Source: Nematostella vectensis
Taxonomy: Eukaryota > Cnidaria > Anthozoa > Actiniaria > Edwardsiidae
Length of the DNA stretch: 64,000 bases
Direction: 5' to 3'
Assembly: GCF_932526225.1 (NCBI RefSeq)
Contig: NC_064044.1
Location: forward strand, 9,100,801-9,164,800
Every line of letters begins with the position of its first letter. Within the stretch, counting starts at the first letter, position 1. This document shows, one piece after another, positions 50,697 through 61,100 of this stretch. Under the pieces are notes generated by a model. That model was not told the DNA's origin. It did no database searches and saw only the letters and a program-made list of their open reading frames with translations. Both the position numbers and the translations under genes were made by a program.

Positions 50697-53600
50697 TTAC
50701 TACTACTACTACTACTACTAGAGAGGGGAGAGAAAGAGGGAGAAAGAGCAGGGAGAGGGAGAGGATAGACAGACAGACAGAAGAGAGAAAGAGAGCAACA
50801 ACTGCATCATCAACAGCAACCACAGATTATAATGACAGCGGTGGTGATTACAACACACCCACACAAACAGCAGCAGCCTTAACGATGTTATCGTCAAAAC
50901 AGTTAGATATGATAACAGCAATAACAAACTGAGAGTGACAGCAATGACAGAAACGACCGCAACGACAGCAACGACAAAAGTAATTGCACCTGAATATTTA
51001 CAGATATGACACCATTAACAAGAATGCAATAGCGACTGGAGCAACAGGGACACTGGAATTAGCCCTCGTACCGATAGAAAAGATAGAAAACTTTTGTAAA
51101 GCGTGACTGATAGACTGAGAGAGGATGTGGAGGAAGTGTTTGGGGAAAACAACAGAAGGAGAAGAGAAAAAGAAAGAGAGACAAAAACTTAATATGAGAT
51201 GAGAGAACGTAATTTGCTGTTATCACACTATCATGTTGATATAAGGGGATCAATATACTTGAAAAGTGCATTAATTTTGTGTTAAAATCACAAACTTACC
51301 GGGTTAATCCAGCCGGACAATTTAATAACGATTTAATGACTTGAATATTGTTCCATCAAGCAAGAATTAGGATTATCAAACAGGACCCGACTCGTTATTA
51401 ACACAAACACATCGCGATATCGACCAATCGCATTCTTTGTGTACATACGGGATATTCACCATATGGTGCCGGTCAACACTTTACTTTAACTTGAAACAGA
51501 AGACTTTACAAAGCCAGGCAAGTGGGTGTGGAAGAACCTTTCAACGTTAAACTTCGCAAAGCTAAGAAATTTTTTTGTGGAAAGTCGTGATCAATGCATG
51601 ATAACTGAATGAAGAAACCAAACTTCTAATAACGACTTAAATGACAAGAAAACGGAAAAACGCCGCTGTGACGCTGTTGATGCTAATCGGTGAGTGAGAA
51701 TTATTTAAATATTTAAAGCGATCTAGAGTTCTTTTTAATACTAATACTTTTACTTGTAAGACTGGTGTTCAAAAAAGACAATAGAAAATGATTTTTTTGT
51801 AGGTGCTTTGTGGTCGTTAAAATATTTCAAAATAGTATTCTTTGAAAGTAGGGTTGTTTATTATGATGATTACGTTTTATTGTATCGATATGGAATCTAA
51901 TCACATTTTTATATCGGCTTCAAGTTCAAATTTAACAAACTTGCCTTTTTCTTATCTGTATGTCTCTACTGTATTATGGCATATATTTTGTCATGAATGT
52001 CCGTACAAAGAAACGAAATTAGGGCAATAGGGACGTCAAGAGATCACGTGACCTTTTTGGGTGGCAAATTAAAAAAATGATCAAACAAAATATCAGAAAT
52101 AACTGCGCCCGTCACACCAGGGAACGACGAAAAAATAACATATTTAAATGAAACCAAACCCTTTCTAAAAGAAGGAACTGTTTTTTTCGTAAGTGCTGAA
52201 TAAGTTGCTTTTTGTTGCTGTTATTTTGCCACTAAAGTGCTGAGCGCGCGCGAGTTTGCCACCCAAACAGTCACGTGATTTCTTAGCGTAAGTCCCCTTG
52301 GTAAAACTAAGCTTAAGTCTTCCAAACTCCAGTGTCATAGCAGGCCTCGAAATATTGTGGTTACAATACAGAAACATTAAGAAAATATTTGGGGGCACAG
52401 CCACGCCCCTACTGGTCATATCCTTATAATTTTTGAAAATATTGGGTGGGGGGGGGCACGTGCCCCTGCTGCCCCACCCCTTGTTACGGCCAATTTTCAT
52501 TTTGGATAAGCAAAGATTGAAAAAAGGGTAAAAGGAGCAGGACCATATTAGTGGCGTGGCTGTGCCACGTATCGTGTTTCTGTATCGTATGTGTCATATC
52601 AAGAAAATTTAGACAAATTAAAATTGTCGTTTTTGCCAAGCGCTGTCACTTCCATATGAGGAAAATAATATATTCCTTATTTGGAAAAAAATACATGATT
52701 CTTGTCGTTTTTAAAGTTGCCGTACCGCAGGTGTTTCGTATACTTTATGACTTGTATTCAGAAGATAAAAACAGTGTCTGTGACCATCTTTAGCCAATAG
52801 AGAAGTCTCTGAAAAGAAACTAAGATTCCTCGGTACCAGGCCCCAGAAACGACAACGTTTTCTTTAAATGCCCCTCCAAGCCCGTCACCAGGATTTTTTT
52901 CTTTTGGGGGGGGCGGGTGGGGGGTGGCGATGCGAAATCCAAGCTAATTTGTCCGGGGGGCTGCAGCATATGAAGAAAACGTTGTCGTTTTGAGGGACTG
53001 GTACCGAGGACTCTTAGTTTCTTTTCGGATACTTTCTCCATTGATTAAAGATGGTCACAGTCACTGTTTTTCTCTTCTGATAACAAGTCATAATGTTTCC
53101 GAAGCACAACATGCGGTACGGTAACCTTAAAAATAACAAGAATCATGCAGTTTTTCCAAATAAGGAATATATTAGTTTCCTTATATGGAAGTGACCGCGT
53201 TTGGCAAAAACGACAATTTTTGTCTGAATTTTCTTGATATAAAGGGGGTGGGGGGATTTTCTGATACAAATCTGACCAACCCCAAAGAACAAGGATTTTT
53301 TTGCCATTGCAGTATTTCCACGAGACGTTTATTATCGGATCTGGCTACAAAAAGATTGACATACCAGGGATACCATATTTGTCTTTATTTTCGCGAGTCT
53401 TTAAATTCGCGATCCCGGATGAATTGTGTTTGAAGGTGACTGAATTTCGCGAATTTAACTGTCAAAGACCAATATATTTAAACAAAACCAACACGTCCCT
53501 TTTAAAAGTCAGTCTTACTGTAATGAAAAGGGGGCTTGTTTCTGAGCTATTATCGATACTTTTGTTGCCTTAAGAAGATTATAATAGAACTTTCAATCGG

Positions 53601-54398
53601 TCAACAATTTTTCTATGACATTAAATTTCGCGAAATTAAAGTTTGCGGTCTTATTGTCCGATTGTTTTAAATCCAAAAATAAGTTATCTTGAATGTCTTT
53701 TTCTATCTTATTCGCATATGCTTTATAGTTTTGTCTACAAAATAGCACGTCTATTGCGAGCCGGAAGTGGACATTCGGCCATTGTGGGGGTGTGTGTTCG
53801 AACCCCCTGCACCCCCCTGGGCACGGGCTTGCCCTCCCCTCCCTGAAAAATACCTGTTCTAGCTTTGAAGTGTAAGATTTTGCCTGAGGGAAACGAAAAA
53901 TAAAGAACGGGAAGGTCGAAGTTTTAGGTCGAGAGTAACTATTTCTGTATCCAAAGTTCTTCTGGCTCTTCTTTTACAGTTTGTTACAACGTGGTGCGAT
54001 GCAGAAAGGTCGCAGCTAATGATTGCTGTACCGCCATTTGCTTGACGACTCCGACAACGAATTTAGATCTAGCAAGCATTTCGTCTTTTCATACTAGAGC
54101 AGCCCTTACTACGATCGAGTCAGATGGTTACCCTAGCTCGAGTGTTACAAGCACTTCATCGAATGTTGTCATAAGACCTTTGATCTCCAGCACTATACCA
54201 ACTATGTCAAATATCGTGAAGACAACCACCTCAAGGCTTGACATTCAAATCAAAACAAGATTGACTACTAAGAGTGCTTCCAAGAGCTTTATTATTAGCT
54301 CTGTAGAACCAACCAGTACCAAGCATGATTCAAGGACCTTCACCAATTACGCAAGGAAAACCACCACGGTCTTTCACTCAAGACTTGATCCGAGTTAA
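47395..54398 (+). CDS. Unit C: small secreted Cys-rich, Ser/Thr-rich protein
   Basis: Exons 47395-47443 (signal peptide MTRKRKNAAVTLLMLIG), 48125-48349 and 53980-54398 join in phase 1 to 230 residues with a stop at 54396. The middle exon is Cys-dense (CCVTCTC, DKCSRAAKKKCSCCYE, ESCVV, FSCSK) and the last begins VCYNVVRCRKVAANDCCTAIC before turning Ser/Thr-rich. An AATAAA lies near 54483, 85 bases after the stop, so this looks like its own transcription unit inside the GPCR locus. An alternative start uses the duplicated signal exon 51641-51689 spliced straight to 53980 (155 residues, Cys-rich exon lost). I do not recognise the Cys framework. Confidence 0.55.
48661..49316. repeat. Large inverted repeat, about 275 bp arms (copy 1)
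   Basis: The arm 48661-48935 (GACAAATTAAAATTGTCGTT, TTCCATATGAGG, CTAAGATTCCTCGGTACCAG) is reverse-complementary to 49045-49316 with some substitutions, around a G-rich centre of about 110 bp. The counterpart in copy 2 is about 52595-53240. Short frames within are not genes. Confidence 0.82.
50031..50485 (+). CDS. Cassette B exon: Thr-rich stalk (intact copy 2)
   Basis: A phase 1-0 exon of 455 bp (151 residues), ASETSMVTSTPLTSW onward, dominated by Thr, Ala and Ser, then a non-repetitive end with VPGAAPLCICNKII and SDSIITK before GTAACT. Open throughout, unlike copy 1. Fits the lectin exon (phase 1) upstream and GAIN exon 55063 (phase 0) downstream, giving 295 residues before the shared part. 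Confidence 0.8.
50629..50719. repeat. (ACT)n microsatellite, expanded allele of copy 2
   Basis: About thirty ACT units with one ATT interruption. Poly-Leu and poly-Val frames here are artefacts. Confidence 0.95.
51641..51689 (+). CDS. Duplicate signal-peptide exon of unit C
   Basis: Identical coding sequence to 47395-47443 (MTRKRKNAAVTLLMLI), phase 1 donor GTGAGT intact. The Cys-rich exon that should follow is missing from this copy: sequence equivalent to about 48057-48357 is deleted between CCCTTGG and TAAAACT near 52300. It can still splice in frame to 53980. Confidence 0.5.
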
Positions 54399-54482
54399 AG
54401 CACAGCTTATCTCATTTTTCACAGAACAACAAGTTCGAAGAAGACGACAAGGCAAAAAGGCTTACATATAAGGGTTACTTAT

Positions 54483-54488
54483 AATAAA
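54483..54488 (+). terminator. Polyadenylation signal after unit C
   Basis: AATAAA 85 bases past the stop of the last unit C exon (54396-54398) and before the AGGTG array. It supports unit C as an independent transcript; position good to a base or two. Confidence 0.45.
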
Positions 54489-54552
54489 GGCTTATGCTTA
54501 ATCTCTAATAGAGACAGCGTATTACTAGAGGTAAAAAAATGCGATATGTAAG

Positions 54553-54860
54553 ATGAGGTGAGCTGAGCTGGGGTGTGGTGGGGCGAGGCGAGGTGAGGTG
54601 AGGTGAGGTGAGGTGAGGTGAGGTGAGGTGAGGTGAGGTGAGGTGAGGTGAGGTGAGGTGAGGTGAGGTGAGGTGAGGTGAGGTGAGGTGAGGTGAGGTG
54701 AGGTGAGGTGAGGTGAGGTGAGGTGAGGTGAGGTGAGGTGAGGTGAGGTGAGGTGAGGTGAGGTGAGGTGAGGTGAGGTGAGGTGAGGTGAGGTGAGGTG
54801 AGGTGAGGTGAGGTGAGGTGAGGTGAGGTGGGGCGAGGCGAGGTGAGGTGAGGTGAGGTG
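54553..54860. repeat. (AGGTG)n array, about 52 perfect units
   Basis: 48 uninterrupted units at 54591-54830, four more at 54841-54860, with a matching GGGCGAGGCG variant at both borders. Every unit creates AG/GTGAGG, close to the 5' splice-site consensus. Lies in the intron before GAIN exon 55063. Minus-strand SPHLT frames are artefacts. Confidence 0.97.
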
Positions 54861-55062
54861 AAGAAGAGGTGAACCAATACTTTGTTGGATCCGCAGTTAG
54901 TAAGTTGATGAGGACATGCATGGTGAATTTAGGTTGGGTGTGGTTTTGGTGGTTATAAAAGAGACGTGTTAGTGGGATATGTAGACATGAGGTTGTGATC
55001 GTAATTAATTCAAATTCGGGTAATTTAAACTTTTTTCTTTCACCTCTTTATTCACCCCTCAG

Positions 55063-57992
55063 ATCAACAAACTTATACAAGACTTGATTCAGCATCCGAC
55101 AAACATTTCATTCGAGGTAAGGTGCATATCAGATTAAAAAAATGTTAACCAACCACTAATAACTTGATCTTTTTCTTTCTTTTGGTTAGGAGGCCGTGGC
55201 AGCAGTTGACAACATCACAAGTCTCTTAAACGAACCTCAAATTGACTCAAATCTGGCCCTCAGCACATTGATGAATGCTTCCAGAGCCTTTGAAAAGTTC
55301 GCAGCTGAGTATGGCGCTACACATTTGAATGAGACGAGCCCAAGAATTTACAAAGTTTCCACTGGAATAGGTGTTTGACTTATTTTTTTTTCCTTGTTTT
55401 ATTTTATGAATCTGTTTACCGCGGTCGTCGTCATTGATTGCTATTGTTGTTATTGCTGTCATGCTTTTTTTCTGTATTGATGTTGCCTTTAGTTCTGTTT
55501 TTTAAAATGCTGCTTTCGAAACGATGAAAACCTGCCATATATTTAGGGGGAGAGGGACTGCAACTAACTATATTTTCTAAAACCCTGATTTGGCTACTGG
55601 TCGGTCTTATTTAAAAGCTATGAGTAGTTTTGTTTGTGTATTATTTTGTGTTTAAATACTTCTATTTCCAGATGTGCTGTTGCAGAAGGTTTTGAATCCG
55701 AAGCAGTCGAGTGACTTTAAGTTCAGTTACAGAAACAATATCAACGAGCTGACAATACAAGCCAGCGTACCCTGGCAGAACATCGACAATGGTAAGTTAG
55801 CAGTGAAAGTTGGGTGATCATTTATTGAGGAATGATCAAGGATACTTGTGTGTGCCCCCATAAATAAACAAGCCTACCAAGGTCTCTAGAGAGAATAACG
55901 ACAACGATGTAAGGGACGGAGCTAAGGATATATCGGCGGAAGCAAGGGCTTCGTAATCATGGGTTGGCAAGGCCAAATAACTAGCCCTCGCGGACCACGG
56001 CACATTGGGTATAAGGAAAACAGGGCGTGTCCACGCTGAAGGGCGTGGTCATGTTAGCAACACTACCTTACAACATATACAGGAACACTGAGAGAAAGGG
56101 GTGAAGTTTACAACAAAACATGTTTGTTAGACTGAAATTGCATGGCTTTCAAAATTACATGACTAGATGACCCAACTCCCCCGCGCCCCTCCTCACTTAC
56201 ACAGATATTACCTAGGTAGAAAGAACGTGGAATACGCCAACGGTAATGCAAAATTATCATGGCTGTGGGCAGGGAGGGTTTGACAAAGCGGCTGTATCCC
56301 GCTTCTCGTATCCCGGGAGAAAAGAGACACGGGAAGTCTGCATTGATCGTTAATCGGCAACTCTTATGGAAGAGTTATCTATGACCTGGGCTACGAGCTG
56401 GGCGTGGCATAAAAGGTTGCAAGAGTAAACGAAGTGGCCATCACTATAGCTCCTTGCCTTGTATTTGAATAAGGAGAAAACTATTAGAAGAGGTCAATAT
56501 GATGAATATAAAAAAACATTGAAAGGAAACAAAAGTCCATAGATAACATATATGTCGTCCTCTAATAAACATTGCTCTAATTTAGTCATTTTCTTTGCAG
56601 GTTCGGTAATCCTTGCTGTGGTCTTTAAAAACTTCATACAAGCCCTACCTACGGGCGGAAATATTGAAAGGTAAGTGATAAAACAAACGTAGTGAACAAC
56701 AGGCGCATAGACAGGGGGTGCACAGGGTGCGCGCGCACCCTCTTGGCGGCGAATAAGTAGATCATCTCTTATTAAGAAAATTCTTCAAATTCTATGCTTT
56801 TTCATATGATTCCTTTGACTGTGCACCCCCTCCCCCCTCAGCCAATGCTGGGTACGCGCCTGAACATTATGATTATCTCACTAAATAAAAGAGAGAAAAA
56901 ATTGCCCCGTGAAACACAGAAGTGCAGATGTGAAAAACAGAAATTATTAATAAATACTTGGGTATCCGTTACAGAATTTCAATAGTCCAACTTGATGTAT
57001 TTTCTACAGATCGATTGACAGTCACGTACTATCGCTAGTGCTTCATCCAAACCCAAGAAGCGTTCTCAACAAGAACGTGACCATGACTTTTGACCATAAC
57101 AATAAGGTATGAAGTGGACATTCTATATAACAGTAATCTATGTAAGCAGGGCAGCAGTTAGAATTCTTTTGAAGGAAGGGGGGGGGTGTAGTTGGGGGAG
57201 GCTCACTTATTGCTTGTACTTACGGAGGATGGGGGGGGAGGGTAAGGGACAGGCGTTGCTTCCATTCTCCTTTTCGCATGCTAGCAAAGGCGCTTCTGAA
57301 GTCTTTCTAAAAGCCTAAATCAAGATCAGCGTTTAAGTTTTAATCATTTGATTGGAAATAAAATTGCCTAAAACTTGATATTAATTCAATTTGCAGGATA
57401 AGATGTTCACAGGTGAAGTTCAACGTTCTTGCGCCTTCTGGAAATTTGCCACAAGGTATTGTTCATACACTGAGCAGCTGAATTGTCTTACCGTTTATGT
57501 AAACTGTCCAAGCGCTAGCACCGCCCTTGAACGTGTAATATGGAATTGATAGCACCCACTTTAAATAGAGAGTCTCCGAGGATTGTCCGATTGATTTTGT
57601 GTTGGTAAATGCGATGGGATGAGTTGTTTTCATGTTGTACTGTTCATTGACTCATTTATCAACTTCATGAAGTCATGAGTTGTTTTCATGTTGTGCTATT
57701 CATTAACTCATTTATTGAGTGATTTCATATATGGTCTTCATTTTCTCCTATTGATTGACACATTGATGAGTTCCGACTTAGTTACGTCATGATTTGTTCA
57801 TGTTGTGCTTTTCATTGACTCATTTATCGACGACCTAAGCTGTTTTCATTTTGTGTTAGTTCGCCATCCTCTTCTGGCTCATGGTCAACAGACGGATGTA
57901 CAGCGGTCTCATCTGACAACCACGTGACGACGTGTAGTTGCAATCATTTGACGAACTTCGCGATACTGATGCAAGTTACTCCAAAACCTCCA
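55063..57992 (+). CDS. Shared GAIN/GPS exons of an adhesion GPCR
   Basis: Exons 55063-55116, 55190-55370, 55672-55791, 56601-56670, 57010-57106, 57397-57455 and 57860-57992 join in frame (238 residues). They start INKLIQDLIQHPTN, contain a helical segment (EAVAAVDNITSLLNEPQ), then beta-rich GAIN-like blocks (SVILAVVFKNFIQALP, HVLSLVLHPNPR), and end in a GPS: CAFWKF, SWSTDGC, TTCSCNHLTNFAILM. The HL/T site is the autoproteolysis point of adhesion GPCRs, and TNFAILM would be the tethered agonist. Several N-glycosylation sequons occur. The first exon is phase 0, matching only the stalk-exon donors at 40178, 46309 and 50485. Confidence 0.9.
55792..56600. other. GAIN-region intron
   Basis: 809 bp with no recognisable exon or clear mobile element. 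Confidence 0.5.
56699..56863. mobile_element. Short inverted-repeat element in a GAIN intron
   Basis: CAGGCGCATAGACAGGGGGT at the left and (reverse complement) CAGGCGCGTACCCAGC at the right; non-coding, about 160 bp. Confidence 0.55.
57614..57850. repeat. Imperfect tandem repeat in the GPS intron
   Basis: About four copies of a 60-70 bp block with TTTTCATGTTGTGCTATTCA and TTGACTCATTTATC, running up to the acceptor of the exon at 57860. Confidence 0.8.
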
Positions 57993-58166
57993 GTATGTAC
58001 TAAGGGGGGAGGGCAAGGGAATCCGTCGTGTGACAAACATCGCGGTACTATTTTAAGTTACGCCAAAACTTCTCTCCCTTATGTACTAAGAGGGGTAGGA
58101 CTATAAGTACATTTCTGATGACGCGGGTGAAGAATGAACCAAAGGTTAAGACCTTTATTCCACCAG
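57993..58166. repeat. Decayed copy of the GPS exon end plus donor
   Basis: The exon end CTCCAAAACCTCCAGTATGT plus ACTAAGGGGGGA is echoed at about 58030-58095 as CGCCAAAACTTCTCTCCCTT plus ATGTACTAAGAGGGG, with TCGCGGTACT matching TCGCGATACT of the exon. Confidence 0.78.
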
Positions 58167-61100
58167 ATATCGCCCACCGACTCGATCGTCTTTGACCTGC
58201 TGACGTATATCGGACTTGGTCTCTCTCTGCTCGGCTCCACTCTCACCATCTTGGCTTATCTGCTGCTCACGTAAGGGCTAACACGCGATTAACACAGGGT
58301 AACCGCAATAAATAACTGATATCTATATAACGAAGACTTGGTTTAAAGCTGGGCGCCACGAGCATTTATTAATAGACTCATTCTCACACATCAATTCGGA
58401 CGTGATTGTGCTATTTTTAGCGGAGAAATTTATCTGACTTTGAAAATTATAGAAAAGAAATCGGAGCCCCAATACATAATCTAATAATTGTAATTCTTAT
58501 GTTTATTGTTTTATTTGTGGGGGCCGCATGTGCCAGCGGATGCAATTTCGAGTGAACCCAAAAGCGAAGCCCCCAATTTATGATCCTTTAATCCAAAGTT
58601 GTAATATATTTATTGTTTTATTTGATAGCGACCGCACGTGCCAGCAGACGCAGATTCCAGTAAACCTAGAAGCGGAGCCCCAATTCATAATCCTTTTATC
58701 TAAAGTTTCTCATATATTTATTGTTATTTTGTAGCGACCGCACATGCCAGCAGACACAGATTCGAGTGAACCTCGTGTTCTCGCTGTGGGCGGCTCATCT
58801 TTTGTTCCTCACCGCGATTGACGCCACGCGATACACAGTAAGGGACATGTAACGCAACACACAATTCGACTCCATTTCAGTTTGCGTGACCGTTGCGTGT
58901 CACGCAATAACTTTCTTTGTTTGACCCACGTAAATGTGATAAGTCACACAACGCCCATATCAAATATCATTATGACCATATTGGGGTGTAAGGTCATGCA
59001 AGGCTGATTCACATGCAGCTGGTGACAAAGTTGTGACAATGCGTCTGTTCCTCTTGTTTTATTTTACATGTGGTTTGTCTTACGGTGTCATGTCACGCAC
59101 TACATATTTTAGTCTATTATGTAACGCAAGCATGATATTGATAATATAATTTTTCGCAGGTTGTTTGCGTGACAGCGGCAGCAATGCTTCAATTGTTCCT
59201 CATGGCCGCGTTATTCTGGATGTTGTTGGAGGGAATCCAACTCTATTTACAGCTCGTGCGCGTCTACAACGCCGACATGAACCTCAAACTGTGCTACCTA
59301 TTCGCCTGGGGTGAGTGACGTCATGTGATAACATCGAAATGACGTCATTAGCCCTATTTACACTACACAAAACTAACCCGGGTTCGGCCCGGGCTAAGTT
59401 AACCCGGGTTAGTTAACCCGGGTTAGTTTTGGATTGGAGTGTAAGCACTGATCTGAGACGAAACAGGGTCAATAACAGAACGCATGCGTAGTAGTAGATT
59501 CATCAAAGTAAAAAACTAACCCGGGTTACTTTTAAAACTAACCCACCTCGAGAGGTCGAACCCGGGTTAGTTGCATTTACACTACGAAAAACTAACCCGG
59601 GTTAACTTAACCCGGGTCGAACCCGGTTTAGTTGCATTTACACTACGAAAAACTAACCCGGGTTAACTTAACCCGGGTCGAACCCGGTTTAGTTGCATTT
59701 ACACTACGAAAAACTAACCCGGGTTAACTTAACCCGGGTCGAACCCGGGTTAGTTGCATTTACACTACGAAAAACTAACCCGGGTTAACTTAACCCGTGT
59801 CGAACCCGGGTTAGTTTGCGTAGTGTAAATAGAGCCATTGGTAGGTTAGTGACGTCATATGGTAAGATGAACCTAAAACTGTGCTACCTTTTTGCCTGGG
59901 AAAGTGACGTCATGTGATTACCATGGGAGGTTAGTGACGTCATACGGTAACATGAGCTACAAAACAGTTTAGCCTATTCGCCTGTGGGGAGAGTGACGTC
60001 ATGGATAGAAATGACGTGATTCAGCAGATGACTGACGTCATAGTATGACGCTATGGTAAAATGAGCCTTAAACTGTGCTTCTTATTTGCGTGACCAAAAA
60101 GATATTAGAGGTAACATTTCGTAATGTAACCTCACAATGTTGTAATAGCGTCAAACATTATTCCTAATGACGTCTTTTCCACAGGTATCCCTGTACTCGT
60201 GGTCGGGATTTCATTTGCTGTTGTCGCTGGAAGCTCAAGGGGTATTCAGAGCTATACACAACCAAATGCGTAAGTGCCACGTGCTAAAAGAAAGAGTAGG
60301 AAAAGACAAAATCAACTAATCAAGATCGCTCGTCGATGTTAAACCAAATGGAATCTGTTACCATTTTGTATTTATTATATCTTTTTTTTTCTGGTATAGT
60401 TGCTGGATTTCCTACAACTATTATATTGCCTGGACTTTTGTCGTGCCCGCAGCACTCGTTATTGTGGTAAGTATATAAACGGAATACCTGTGGTACCAGG
60501 TAATTTGGACTTTTGGCCTGCCCGCAGTGCTAGTTATAGCGGTAAGTATACAAATGGGACACTTGTGGTACCATGTTAACTGTGTGAAAGTCCTCTGAAA
60601 GAAGTCAATATTTTCATTGGCATTGAGCCTATCACTCTATTGCTTCCTTTCTTACCGTATTCACATAAATGTTTCCTGTTCGGTCTCAGATCACCATCAG
60701 CATTATCTCAATGAGACTTATTTTCCAGATCAACAGCAGCATATTCTTTCGCGTCCTAAAGGAGTTATCCAACATGAGCAAGAGACAGAAAAGGGCGCAG
60801 GACAGCTACTCCATAGTGTAAGGCAACGGCATTGTCACCAGTTTACTTTCCGACGGAAGCTTAAAAAACCCGGAAACCGACAAGAGACAAAAGAATCTAT
60901 AAGAATCCGCGCTATTTTCAAACCAGACCATCCTCTCTAAAATATCAGTAACATCCTCACAAAACTATCAATAGACACTGGGGACGCTTTTACATTTTTG
61001 AAATGTTTTTCGCGACCGGAAGTCAACTGTTGACATTGTCGCTTTGATTAGCATATTTTTCCCCTTTTGGAGCGCGGTAAGGCAATCTACAGGCAAAACT

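Larger units (their letters stand above)
45608..53850. repeat. Tandem duplication of a roughly 4 kb segment
   Basis: Copy 1 is about 45608-49910 and copy 2 about 49926-53850, nearly identical over long stretches. Each holds a stalk exon, a GA-rich/(ACT)n stretch, the MTRKRK signal exon and a large inverted repeat. Main differences: a stop in the copy 1 stalk exon, a roughly 150 bp insertion before it, (ACT)n length, and a 300 bp deletion in copy 2 that removes the Cys-rich exon. Confidence 0.93.

Noticed and set aside
54479-54921. Minus-strand Ser/Pro/His/Leu/Thr frames
   Set aside because: Arithmetic product of the (AGGTG)n array; no start context, splice sites or similarity.
53980-55116. 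Splice from the unit C last exon into GAIN exon 55063
   Set aside because: No convincing phase-0 donor before its stop; the only candidates (ATC/GTGAAG, TCT/GTAGAA, ACG/GTCTTT) are weak, and a polyadenylation signal follows. Kept as an alternative only.
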